DNA from: Nocardioides pinisoli
Lineage (GTDB): Bacteria; Actinomycetota; Actinomycetes; Propionibacteriales; Nocardioidaceae
Length of the DNA stretch: 64,000 nucleotides
Assembly (NCBI RefSeq): GCF_024199985.1
Contig: NZ_JANARS010000013.1
Span: 26,965-90,964 of the forward strand
Direction of reading: 5' to 3'
The notes under the pieces: model-generated
What the model was told of the DNA's origin: nothing
Database searches by the model: none
The model's input: the letters and a program-made list of their open reading frames with translations, nothing else
Part shown: piece by piece, positions 55,299 through 62,797 of the stretch
How the letters are laid out: each line of letters starts with the position of its first letter
Position numbering within the stretch: position 1 is the stretch's first letter
Position numbers and translations under genes: made by a program

Positions 55299-55337
55299 CG
55301 GAACGTCGTTCCGCCACTGTAGCGGAACATTGTTCCG
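55299..55337. promoter_or_regulatory. two TetR operators CGGAAC-N3-GTTCCG in a divergent promoter
   Basis: CGGAAC-GTC-GTTCCG (55299-55313) and CGGAAC-ATT-GTTCCG (55323-55337), 24 bp centre to centre. Rightward -35 TTGACG (55295-55300) with TGTAGC 17 bp later overlaps both, so binding would block the TetR gene and probably the hydrolase. Confidence 0.85.
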
Positions 55338-55353
55338 CGAAACAAGGAGAGCC

Positions 55354-55941
55354 GTGTCACCAGAGGTCGGAGCTCGCGAGGCCGGTGCCCGACGCACCCG
55401 TGAGGCGCTCCTGACCGCCGCGGCCGAGGTGTTCGTGGAGCGCGGGGTGCAGGCCCCCATCCGCGACATCGCGGCGCGCGCCGGCGTGGGCGTCGGCACG
55501 GTCTACCGCCACTTCCCGGACCGGGCCGAGCTCGTCATCGCCGTCTACCGACACCAGATCGACGCGTGCGTCGCCCTCGCCGACGAGCTGGAGGACGCGT
55601 CCGAGCCGGGACGGGCCCTCGAGGAGTGGATCGGCGCCTTCGTGGAGTTCCTCGTGACCAAGCACGGCCTCGGGGTGGCCCTGCAGTCCGACGACGCCGG
55701 CTTCCAGAGCCTGCACTCCCTCATGCTCGACAAGCTGGTCCCGGCCTGCGGGGTGCTGGTGGACGCGGCCGTCGCGGCGGACGAGCTCGACCCGAGCGTG
55801 ACGGCGTACGCCCTCATGCGGGCCGTGGGCAACCTCTGCATCCTGGGGCCGGGCTACGAGCGCGATGACGCCAAGGCCATGGTGGTCCGGCTGCTCGCTG
55901 GGTGCCGGCTGACGGACGGTCGCTCCGAGCCGGCGACCTAG
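55354..55941 (+). CDS. TetR-family transcriptional regulator
   Basis: 195 residues. N-terminal HTH: PIRDIAARAGVGVGTVYRHFPDRAELV (about 36-62). The C-terminal helical domain resembles the SCO-type TetR_C of regulators of hydrolases and oxidoreductases (LEEWIGAFVEFLVTKHGL). GTG 55354 has AAGGAGA upstream. It likely represses itself and the divergent hydrolase via the operators at 55299-55337. Confidence 0.92.
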   Translation: MSPEVGAREAGARRTREALLTAAAEVFVERGVQAPIRDIAARAGVGVGTVYRHFPDRAELVIAVYRHQIDACVALADELEDASEPGRALEEWIGAFVEFLVTKHGLGVALQSDDAGFQSLHSLMLDKLVPACGVLVDAAVAADELDPSVTAYALMRAVGNLCILGPGYERDDAKAMVVRLLAGCRLTDGRSEPAT

Positions 55942-56033
55942 TCCATCTGGGTCACCCGGGTCGGGCTGACGCCCGCCCTGTCCGGGTCTTTCGCCCCATG
56001 ACCGTGGGGTGCCCGGGGGCGCACGCTGGAGCG

Positions 56034-56927
56034 ATGGAGAAGGCCGAGGCGCGTGACGTCCGACCGTCCGCCGACGAGCTGTTGGGCGCGGTGGGGCACG
56101 CGGTGATCGCGACGGACCCCCAGGGGACCGTGACGTTCTGGAACGAAGCAGCCGAGCAGCTCTACGGCTGGCCCGCCGAGGAGGCCGTGGGGCGTGACAT
56201 CGCGGAGGTGACGGTGCCGGAGGTGTCCCAACGGGTGGCGGCGGAGATCATGGCTGCGCTGCGGGAGGGGCGTGCCTGGTCCGGCGGGTTCCCGGTCCGG
56301 CGCCGTGGCGGCGAGATCCTGCACGCCCTGGTGACCGACAGCGGCGTCTACCGCGACGGGGAGCTGATCGGCATCGTCGGCGCCTCGCTCAACCTCGGCG
56401 ACGCCGTCCGGCACCTGATGGAGCGCTCCAGTGACGCCGCGGTCCTCGTCGACGAGCACCACGTGGTGAGCTACGCCAGTCCGGCCGTCGCGAACCTCTT
56501 CGGCTGGCCGGTCGACGCGGTCGTGGGCGCGCCCCTGGCCGACCGCATCCATCCGGACGACCGGCAGTCGTTCGACGAGCTGCTGGAAGCCGACCCGACG
56601 CGGGCCGAGCGCGTCGGCGAGCTCCGGGTCCGCACGGACGGCGCCTGGTCGTGGGTGGAGGTCGCCGTGACAGACCTCTACTCCAGCCCCGAGTCGCCGA
56701 GCCGGGTCTGCAACATCCGGCGCAGCGAGCGCCTCGCCCGCATCGAGGAGCGGGAGCGCCTCCTCGAAGCGGTCCACTCCCAGGTGCTCCAGGACCTGTT
56801 CGCGGCCGCACTCGAGCTGGACCGTGCCCTGACGCGAGCGGCACCGCCCATCGCCGCCCGCATCGATGTCGCCCGCGACGCCGTGGGGCGAGCGATGGAG
56901 ACGCTCCGCGACGTGGTCAGGCCGTAG
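56034..56927 (+). CDS. tandem-PAS protein ending in a histidine-kinase-like dimerisation helix, no ATPase domain
   Basis: 297 residues. PAS-1 (~14-125: GHAVIATDPQGTVTFWNEAAEQLYGW), PAS-2 (~128-240: SDAAVLVDEHHVVSYASPAVANLFGW, RIHPDDRQSF), then ERERLLEAVHSQVLQDLFAAALELDRAL, which resembles the HisKA_3 dimerisation helix (H in LHDxVLQxLFAxGLxL). The gene stops ~60 residues later, so no HATPase domain exists. It could be a truncated kinase or a PAS sensor that dimerises with another protein. Start ATG 56034; ATG 55998 in frame is an alternative. Confidence 0.75.
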   Translation: MEKAEARDVRPSADELLGAVGHAVIATDPQGTVTFWNEAAEQLYGWPAEEAVGRDIAEVTVPEVSQRVAAEIMAALREGRAWSGGFPVRRRGGEILHALVTDSGVYRDGELIGIVGASLNLGDAVRHLMERSSDAAVLVDEHHVVSYASPAVANLFGWPVDAVVGAPLADRIHPDDRQSFDELLEADPTRAERVGELRVRTDGAWSWVEVAVTDLYSSPESPSRVCNIRRSERLARIEERERLLEAVHSQVLQDLFAAALELDRALTRAAPPIAARIDVARDAVGRAMETLRDVVRP

Positions 56928-56950
56928 CGGCGGCGGTCGCGCCCACCCCC

Positions 56951-57910
56951 TCAGGGCCGGTCGGACCAGTGCTCGACCACCAGCCTCGTGGCCTGCGCGA
57001 CGAGCTCGTCGTCGGTGTCGGCGTCCGCGGAGTCGTGCGACGTCAGCACGACGACGACCCAGGGCGCCCGGCCGGGAGGGTGCACCACGGCGACGTTGTT
57101 GCGGACGCCGTAGGACGCGCTGCCGCTCTTGTCGCCGACCTGCCACGAGTCCGGCACGCCTGCCCTGACCAGGCCCGCTCCCGTGACGCTGTCGCCGAGC
57201 TCGTCGTTGAGGAGCCGTCGGTCGGCACGGTCGAGCGCCTCGCCGAGTGCCAGCTCCTGCACGGTGCTCGCGAGCGCTCGCGGCGTGCTGGTGTCGCGGA
57301 CCTCCCCGGGCTCCCAGTCGTTGAGGTCGGGCTCGACCCGGTCGACCGAGGTGACGGTGTCACCCAGCTCGGCGAGACGTCGGTCGACGGCGCCGGGGCC
57401 GCCGACGAGGTCGAAGAGTACGTTGGTGGCGGTGTTGTCGCTGAGGGTGAGCGCGGCGTCGATGAGCTGGCGAACGGTCATGCCGTCCTCGACGAACATC
57501 TCGGTGATGGGGGAGTAGGGCACGAGGTCGGCTTCGGACCAGAACAGTCGCCGCTCGAGGTCGCGGGCCGACAGCCGGTCGAGCACCGTGGCGGCGAGCG
57601 GCACCTTCACGGTGGAGGCCATCGCGAACCGTTCGTCGGCGCGGTGGCCGACCGTCTCGCCGGTGCCGGTGTCGATCGCCACCAGGCCCAGGCGGGCGTC
57701 CCGACGCTTCTCGAGTGCCGCGAGCCGTGACCGGAGGAGCGCGGCGGGCGCCTGAGCCGGGGCCGTCGCCGCCCGCGGAGAGTCCGCTCCTCCCGCGGGT
57801 TCGGTCTCCGTCCGTGTCGGCGCGCAACCCGTGACAACGCCGATGACGGCGAGGCAGGAGAGCGCCGCGGAGGCGCTCCCGGCGCGGGCGCGGAGGTCGA
57901 TGTGCGACAT
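56951..57910 (-). CDS. class A beta-lactamase, lipoprotein form
   Basis: 319 residues. Signal peptide with lipobox (VTGC, Cys29) places it on the outer face of the membrane. Catalytic motifs are intact: S99-T-V-K102, S157-D-N, E193-PDLN and K261-S-G. It hydrolyses beta-lactam rings; the substrate range cannot be told from sequence. ATG 57910 has GAGAGGAAA upstream. Third gene of a probable minus-strand operon (CPBP protease, membrane protein, beta-lactamase), 60 bp after the membrane protein. Confidence 0.94.
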   Translation of the reverse strand: MSHIDLRARAGSASAALSCLAVIGVVTGCAPTRTETEPAGGADSPRAATAPAQAPAALLRSRLAALEKRRDARLGLVAIDTGTGETVGHRADERFAMASTVKVPLAATVLDRLSARDLERRLFWSEADLVPYSPITEMFVEDGMTVRQLIDAALTLSDNTATNVLFDLVGGPGAVDRRLAELGDTVTSVDRVEPDLNDWEPGEVRDTSTPRALASTVQELALGEALDRADRRLLNDELGDSVTGAGLVRAGVPDSWQVGDKSGSASYGVRNNVAVVHPPGRAPWVVVVLTSHDSADADTDDELVAQATRLVVEHWSDRP

Positions 57911-57969
57911 GTCGATGGTTTCCTCTCGGCGTGGATTCGCTGTCGTGGATATCAGAGGCTCGGATGGGC

Positions 57970-58620
57970 TCACGTGCCCGCGCCGCTGTCGAGCAGCCAG
58001 TGGTACTGCATCCGCAGGGCACGTTCGACCGCTGCGGCCGACGCGCCGATCCCGAGGCACAGGTTGAGCCAGGCCGGGAGCCGCACGGGTGACTGGAAGG
58101 TGCCGAGCGTCGCTGCGATCGGGGGGATCTCCGAGACGGGCCCGGCCGCCTGCAACGCGCCGAGTCCGATGCCGACGACCAGCAGCACGATCGACGCGGC
58201 TCCGATGATCGCGCTCGAGCGGGGGTGGTCGCGCGCGAACCGCATGCGACGCCCCTCGGCCGACCTCGGGTCGGGGACGAGCGCACGTGTTGTCCCGTCA
58301 TGGGCGACGAAGTGGCACCGTCGCATGCCACCGGGGCTCTTGCGGACCTCGATGTGACCTCCCTCGACCAGGAACCTGGCCGGGAGCCTGGACTCGAAGC
58401 GAAGGACGCCGTCGAGGTAGAGGCCGGCTCGCACCACGCCGTTGCTGTCGCCCCCGTGCCTGACCTCGACCGTGTGCACGACCGGCGTGCCTGCGTGCTC
58501 GAGCGAGATCGAGAGCACCGAGCGCCGGAACAGCTGCCACCACCGGAAGGGGGTGAGCGGTCGACCGTCGCCCGGCCGCGCGCGCCTGGTCAGGCGTCGG
58601 TCGTTCCAGCTCTCGTTCAC
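57970..58620 (-). CDS. hypothetical membrane protein (216 aa)
   Basis: 216 residues. N-terminal soluble part (residues 1-~130: SISLEHAGTPVVHTVEVRH, VEGGHIEVRKSPGGMRRCHFVAHDG) of beta-rich character, then two membrane helices (AIIGAASIVLLVVGIGLGALQAAG and LNLCLGIGASAAAVERAL). No family recognised. GTG 58620 overlaps the stop of the CPBP gene (GTGA), so it is translated in step with it. Confidence 0.75.
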   Translation of the reverse strand: MNESWNDRRLTRRARPGDGRPLTPFRWWQLFRRSVLSISLEHAGTPVVHTVEVRHGGDSNGVVRAGLYLDGVLRFESRLPARFLVEGGHIEVRKSPGGMRRCHFVAHDGTTRALVPDPRSAEGRRMRFARDHPRSSAIIGAASIVLLVVGIGLGALQAAGPVSEIPPIAATLGTFQSPVRLPAWLNLCLGIGASAAAVERALRMQYHWLLDSGAGT

Positions 58621-59570
58621 CGCTCGTCACCCCGGGGGAGCGTCCGTGCGGGTCCGCTCGTGCGCGTCATGAGCCACACGACCCCGGTGGCGAGGATGAT
58701 CGCGGCGCTGGGAACCAGGCTCACGGGTGACCCGACGGCTGTCGCGCGGCTCTCGAGCTCGCCGCCGACGTCGAGGTGGAGGGTGGTGGCGAGCAGGAGC
58801 GCCAGGTTGTAGACGCTGTGCAGGACGACGGCGACCTCGAGGCCGCCGGTGCGCCAGGTCACGATCGCCATCGATCCGAACAGGACCAGGTAGGAGGTCA
58901 GCAGGTAGGGGTCGAGCGTTCCGTGCATGAGGGAGAAGAGCACCGTCGTCACGACGACGCCCGCCACGAGCCCGGCGCGGGCGCTGCGTGCCCATCCGCC
59001 CACGACCCGGAACATCAGTCCCCGGAACCCGTACTCCTCGCCCGCTGCTGCGAGCGGGCTGACGAGGAGCCCGCTGAGGAACATGACGATGAGGTCCGCC
59101 TGTGTCCACGTCGTCGTCGTTCCGCCCTGGGTGGCGCTGATCCCCACCGCCACCAGGACGAGGGGTCCGAAGAGCACCAACGTCCTGCCGAGGACGTCGA
59201 AGCGGAAACGTCCGGTGACCGAGTGCAGCGACCCGGGCGAGACGCCGTACAGGACGCGCTGCAGCAGCATCGAGTAGGGGATGAGCAGGGCGAGCGACAG
59301 CGACCCGGCGACGTGCCGCAGCGGCGTGAACGACTCGTCGCGCCCCAGGACCTCCCGGTCGATCACCTTCGCCGCCTCGATGAAGACGACCGAGAAGGCG
59401 ACGAAGCCCACCAGCAGCAGCACGATCGTGAGCAGGCCCCGGGGGATCCGGCGCCTCTCGCCGGCGAGGACCCGGTGGTACTCCACCCCGGCCGGGACTC
59501 CCCGCGAGGGCGAGGGCAGGTCCTCCCGCAGGAGCCATGGCTGCCCGGAGGGCTGCTGGGTGGTCGTCAT
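58617..59570 (-). CDS. CPBP-family intramembrane metalloprotease
   Basis: 317 residues, about seven to eight membrane helices. The active-site motif EEYGFR is at 178-183, with H216 (LMHG) and VVLHSVYNL supplying the remaining ligands. Family members mature prenylated proteins or confer bacteriocin immunity. ATG 59570 has GAGGGGAA upstream. It is the first gene of the operon with the membrane protein and beta-lactamase, and is divergent from a TetR gene with which it shares two operators. Confidence 0.9.
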   Translation of the reverse strand: MTTTQQPSGQPWLLREDLPSPSRGVPAGVEYHRVLAGERRRIPRGLLTIVLLLVGFVAFSVVFIEAAKVIDREVLGRDESFTPLRHVAGSLSLALLIPYSMLLQRVLYGVSPGSLHSVTGRFRFDVLGRTLVLFGPLVLVAVGISATQGGTTTTWTQADLIVMFLSGLLVSPLAAAGEEYGFRGLMFRVVGGWARSARAGLVAGVVVTTVLFSLMHGTLDPYLLTSYLVLFGSMAIVTWRTGGLEVAVVLHSVYNLALLLATTLHLDVGGELESRATAVGSPVSLVPSAAIILATGVVWLMTRTSGPARTLPRGDER

Positions 59571-59595
59571 CGTGTTCCCCTCACGTCTCGTCAGA

Positions 59596-59642
59596 TTAGT
59601 ACGCTGTACTAACGCTACGCTGACGCTAGCACAGTGTGTTAA
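59596..59642. promoter_or_regulatory. two TetR operators, TTAGTAC-GCT-GTACTAA and a degenerate copy
   Basis: Perfect 17-bp palindrome 59596-59612, and a weaker CTAGCAC-AGT-GTGTTAA at 59626-59642, 30 bp apart (about three helical turns). Both lie between the divergent CPBP operon and the TetR gene. Confidence 0.8.
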
Positions 59643-59664
59643 TCCGGAGAGGAGGTGCTGACCG

Positions 59665-60258
59665 GTGGCTGAAGCCGCACCGACCACCAGGGACAAGATC
59701 CTGATCGCTGCGGCGACGATGCTGGGGGAGGACCCGACGGCGCGGCTGAGCGTCCGAGCGGTGGCCGCGCGCGCCGGGGTGAGCGTCGGCTCCCTGAGGC
59801 ACTTCTTCCCGACCCAGCGGGAGCTCATCGACACGGTGGTCGCCGGGTTGCACGCGCTCGACGTCCCCGACGACCCGATGGACGACGTCGCGTCGAGCCC
59901 GTCCGACCGGCTGGTGAGGTGTCTCCAGGCCGTCCTCGCCGAGGTCGGGGCGGGGGAGCAGGCCCGCGACTACGTCAGCTCGCTCCACCGTGCCTACGTC
60001 GCGTCCCCTCCGGACCCCGAGTCGGAGCACACGTTCCACGCACTCGAGCGGCTCGCCGTGCAACGACTCGTCCGCTGGCTCACCGCGCTCCGCGAGGAGG
60101 GGGCGCTGGCGACGGGTGACGTCGAGCAGCAGGCTCGGTTCCTGCTCACGGTCGTCAACGGGCTCGCCCTCGAGCGCGCGCTCCCGGGAGCCCAGGCCCG
60201 GCTCACCTACGAGCTCGACACCCTCAGGATCGCCGTGTCGGCCGTCACCGTCGACTGA
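59665..60258 (+). CDS. TetR-family transcriptional regulator
   Basis: 197 residues. HTH: SVRAVAARAGVSVGSLRHFFPTQRELI (about 29-54). The C-terminal domain is of TetR_C_6-like type (RFLLTVVNGLALERAL). GTG 59665 with GGAGG 9 bp upstream. It likely controls itself and the CPBP-membrane protein-beta-lactamase operon via the operators at 59596-59642, making the beta-lactamase a TetR-regulated gene. Confidence 0.9.
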   Translation: MAEAAPTTRDKILIAAATMLGEDPTARLSVRAVAARAGVSVGSLRHFFPTQRELIDTVVAGLHALDVPDDPMDDVASSPSDRLVRCLQAVLAEVGAGEQARDYVSSLHRAYVASPPDPESEHTFHALERLAVQRLVRWLTALREEGALATGDVEQQARFLLTVVNGLALERALPGAQARLTYELDTLRIAVSAVTVD

Positions 60259-60318
60259 GGATGGCTCCCTCCGGCCGCGACATGGCCACGCCGTCGCGCG
60301 TGACTCCTGCGCGGCCGG

Positions 60319-60558
60319 ACCTCGCTGGGCGCCACCTTCTTCCGCGTCCTGGCCACCTATGCGGAGCAGATCGGCGAGGCAGACGGTCGCCTCTACGTGT
60401 CCGGGCTCGACCCGGACATGGCCGACCTGCTGGCTCGCGCCGTCCCGGTGACCGTCCAACCCCCGGTGCGGGTCTTCGGTGCCACACCCGTCATCGGCGA
60501 GGCCACCTGGGCGGCCCTCCACGAGGCCCGAGCCTGGGTCGTCCGGTCGAGGACCTGA
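60319..60558 (+). pseudogene. SulP transporter STAS-domain remnant
   Basis: 79 codons without a start, ending at TGA 60556: LGATFFRVLATYAEQIGEAD, GRLYVSGLDPDMADLLA, VRVFGATPVIGEATWAALHEARAWV. This matches the C-terminal STAS domain of SulP-family anion permeases; the membrane part (~450 residues) and the STAS start are missing. It abuts the TetR gene by 60 bp. A gene relic. Confidence 0.68.
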
Positions 60559-60713
60559 CCCGGCACGTCAGGGCACCGGTCAGCTCCGGCAGGGACCGGG
60601 GCGAAGTCGCGGTGGCCGGCGATGTCGCGCTCGGGGACCAGCTCGAGCAGCTCGCGCCGCAGCGCCTCGTCAAGGTGGACGTCGACGGCAGCGGCGGTCT
60701 CTGCCAGTCCGTT

Positions 60714-61187
60714 TCAACCGAGCACGTCGACGTCGGCGTAGGGGCCGCTCCTCGCCTCGACGGGGACCAGCATCTCCACGAGCTCACCGTCGGTGACGTC
60801 CAGCGTCAGCTCGACGAAGGAGCCCACCGACAGGTCGCCCGCAGGCACGGACACCAGTGGCGCCTCGAGCAGGTCGACCGGCGTCCGGGGTGGCAGCCGG
60901 ATGACATCAGCCAGCACGGCGGCGCGGACGGGCGCTCCGTCGCTCTTGATGGCGGCACCCGTCACTGCATGGGGCTTCCGCTCGGTGTTGAGCAGCGTGC
61001 CGACGACCCGACCCTGCCCTTCGCCGTCGACGACGATCGCGAAGCCGAAGGCATCGAGCTGCTCCGTACGAGCGTTGGTGCCGATCGCGACCGCACCCGG
61101 CGCCGCGTCCGAGGCTGCGTCAGAGCATCCGGACAGCAGGACCGGGCCCAGGAGGAGGCTGGTGACGAGCAGGATCCGTCGGGTCAT
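60714..61187 (-). CDS. putative lipoprotein
   Basis: 157 residues. Lipobox at LLSGC (Cys20). Mature part is beta-rich with an Ig-like/copper-chaperone-like look (TEQLDAFGFAIVVDGEGQGRVVGTLLNTERKPHAVTGA ... ELTLDVTDGELVEMLVPVEARSG, seen in part); similar extracytoplasmic DUFs accompany metal or redox proteins. No catalytic motif. ATG 61187 has GGAGGG upstream. It follows the next lipoprotein by 64 bp, probably an operon. Confidence 0.78.
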   Translation of the reverse strand: MTRRILLVTSLLLGPVLLSGCSDAASDAAPGAVAIGTNARTEQLDAFGFAIVVDGEGQGRVVGTLLNTERKPHAVTGAAIKSDGAPVRAAVLADVIRLPPRTPVDLLEAPLVSVPAGDLSVGSFVELTLDVTDGELVEMLVPVEARSGPYADVDVLG

Positions 61188-61251
61188 CGGTACGTCCCTC
61201 CAGCAGCTGGGATCGGGCGAGGTGCCGTCCCGGGTGGCCACCGCACGCCGG

Positions 61252-61752
61252 TCAGTTCTCCGACACCTCGACCGGGAACTCCACGGACGCTCCCGGTTCG
61301 TCGCGGGGGTACACCTCGACGACGTGGGTACCCACCTCGCGGGGCATCGCGCGCCCGTCTCCGCGCCCTCCCGCCGTCGCGTCCACGGCGAAGACGTCGT
61401 CCCCCTCGGGATCCAACAGGCGCAGCTCATAGCTGACGTCGGACTCGTTCTCGAGCACGATCGCGACAGCCTCCCCGGCCTCGGCCTCACGATCGGGCGA
61501 AGCGTCCACCTCACCGTCCTCGGACACGTGGAACCGCAGGGTCGGCGGGTTGAGCGGGACGTCGTTCTCGGCTCGCTCGCTCAGGGACGCGGTGTCACCT
61601 CGCGCGTCCTCCTGGCCGCACGACGACAGGGCGCCGGCGAGCACCAGGCACGCGGTCACCACCAGCACGACGGACCATGGTCGACCCCGACCCGGCCTCC
61701 GGCGCTGGGCCGCGCGGGTGGGTGTGTGTTCGTTGGTTCGTGTCCGAGGCAT
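61252..61752 (-). CDS. putative lipoprotein
   Basis: 166 residues. A basic N-terminus, then hydrophobic WSVVLVVTACLVLAGALSSC with lipobox Cys (about residue 45). The mature domain (LRFHVSEDGEVDASPDREAEAGEAVAIVLENESDVSYELRLLDP, seen in part) has the pattern of a cupredoxin-like domain (EVGTHVVEVYPRDEPGASVEFPVEV) but no copper His/Cys/Met set, so metal binding is not supported. Start ATG 61752. Pairs with the lipoprotein downstream. Confidence 0.72.
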   Translation of the reverse strand: MPRTRTNEHTPTRAAQRRRPGRGRPWSVVLVVTACLVLAGALSSCGQEDARGDTASLSERAENDVPLNPPTLRFHVSEDGEVDASPDREAEAGEAVAIVLENESDVSYELRLLDPEGDDVFAVDATAGGRGDGRAMPREVGTHVVEVYPRDEPGASVEFPVEVSEN

Positions 61753-61988
61753 GCTTCCACCTGTAGCAGGGCGACGGTGAGAAGTCGGCGACACGACGGC
61801 CTGCCCGCAGCGTCCGCGGCGGTCGCAGCAGGGTCCGGCGCGGTCGCGGGCCACGCCGCCACGCGTGGAGGTCACGGCGCGATAACCATCTGGCGACGCT
61901 TGATAACGGCGTGAGCGTGAGGCCGGTTGTCTCCGCCGAAGGGGGCGTCATGGTGGAGGGGTAGCCAACAGAAGGAGTCGAGTCATCC

Positions 61989-62267
61989 ATGCTCACGCTC
62001 ACTGACAAGGCCCACGAAGCGGTTGCTGCCCTCTCCAGGTCGACCGTGCCCTGGCACGCGCCGGGTCTGCGCATCTGTCGCCATGCCGACCGACCCACGT
62101 TCGCCGTCAGGCGGGTGACCCTGCCCGAGGAGACGGACCTGGTCATCGACGACGACGGCGCGCGGGTGTTCCTCGGGCCCATCGCCGCCGTGCGGTTCAA
62201 CGACAGCGTCCTGGACGTCCGCACCGACGAGCACGACCGCCTGCAGTTCGTCGTGCGCGCCGCCTGA
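61989..62267 (+). CDS. HesB/IscA-like fold protein lacking the cysteines
   Basis: 92 residues with the A-type iron-sulfur carrier layout (MLTLTDKAHEAVAALSRS, LVIDDDGARVFLGPIAA, DSVLDVRTDEHDRLQFVV). The conserved CxGC C-terminal cysteines are absent; the only Cys (LRICRHAD) is at residue 30. It is therefore unlikely to carry a cluster. ATG 61989 with AAGGAG 12 bp upstream. Stands alone before a strong terminator. Confidence 0.8.
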   Translation: MLTLTDKAHEAVAALSRSTVPWHAPGLRICRHADRPTFAVRRVTLPEETDLVIDDDGARVFLGPIAAVRFNDSVLDVRTDEHDRLQFVVRAA

Positions 62268-62287
62268 CGCGTTCCCGACCGTCACGA

Positions 62288-62320
62288 GCCCGCGCGCCCC
62301 GGCGACGGGGCGACGCGGGC
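62288..62320. terminator. bidirectional terminator hairpin
   Basis: GCCCGCG-cg-CCCC-ggcgac-GGGG-cga-CGCGGGC: an interrupted 11-bp stem between the convergent HesB-like and oxidoreductase-partner genes. Confidence 0.75.
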
Positions 62321-62332
62321 GAGCTGCCCGGC

Positions 62333-62797
62333 TCAGGGCGCGACGATGAGCGCTTGCGGTGCAGCCGTCTTCATCCGGGTGTTGAGCCAGGTCAGCTGGC
62401 GAGAGGTCTGGTCGTTGGCGCGGTGGGCGACGTCGAGGAGGTCGCGGTCACGCAGGCCCTGCGCCCCTTGGGCGATGACGGTCCACGTCGTCTGCACCAG
62501 CGACGCGAGCACGTGCAGGTCCTGGAGGTCGCGCAGCAGCCCGATCTCGCCCTCCCTGGCCTCGGCCAGCCCGGCCGCGTGGAGCCGCTCGGGCTCGTCG
62601 ACGTCGTCGGCCTCGCCGTAGCGGTCGATGATCGGGGCGAGCGCCAAGCGGTTGTCCTCCGACCACTCGGCGAGCATCTGACAGGTGTGGAAGACGTCGG
62701 CGACGTGCGCGTGGCCCTCGGCGACGGCGCGGAACGACTCGGCGAGGGTCTTCTCGCTGTGGTCGGCCAGACCGATGTACGTCGTCAGGTGCGGCAT
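62333..62797 (-). CDS. conserved helical partner protein of the molybdopterin oxidoreductase
   Basis: 154 residues, almost all helix (ESFRAVAEGHAHVADVFHTCQMLAEWSEDNRLAL, visible in part; ERLHAAGLAEAREGEIGLLRDLQDLHVLA). No membrane span or cofactor motif. Its ATG overlaps the stop of the upstream oxidoreductase (TGATG), so the two are translationally coupled. Its role is likely structural or chaperone-like for the molybdoenzyme; I do not recognise a named family. Confidence 0.75.
   Translation of the reverse strand: MPHLTTYIGLADHSEKTLAESFRAVAEGHAHVADVFHTCQMLAEWSEDNRLALAPIIDRYGEADDVDEPERLHAAGLAEAREGEIGLLRDLQDLHVLASLVQTTWTVIAQGAQGLRDRDLLDVAHRANDQTSRQLTWLNTRMKTAAPQALIVAP

Noticed and set aside
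55952..55969. A further copy of the TCACCC...GGGTGA palindrome before the PAS gene
   Set aside because: It reads TCACCC-GGGTC-GGGCTGA with an extra base, and no A/T-containing -10 lies 22-23 bp downstream, so it does not fit the geometry of the others.
60559..60713. Possible C-terminal gene fragment on the minus strand (reads VDVHLDEALRRELLELVPERD)
   Set aside because: Plausible coding texture, but too short and without a recognisable family to call.
61989..62267. Functional IscA/HesB iron-sulfur carrier
   Set aside because: The cluster-binding cysteines are missing; kept only as a HesB-like fold.
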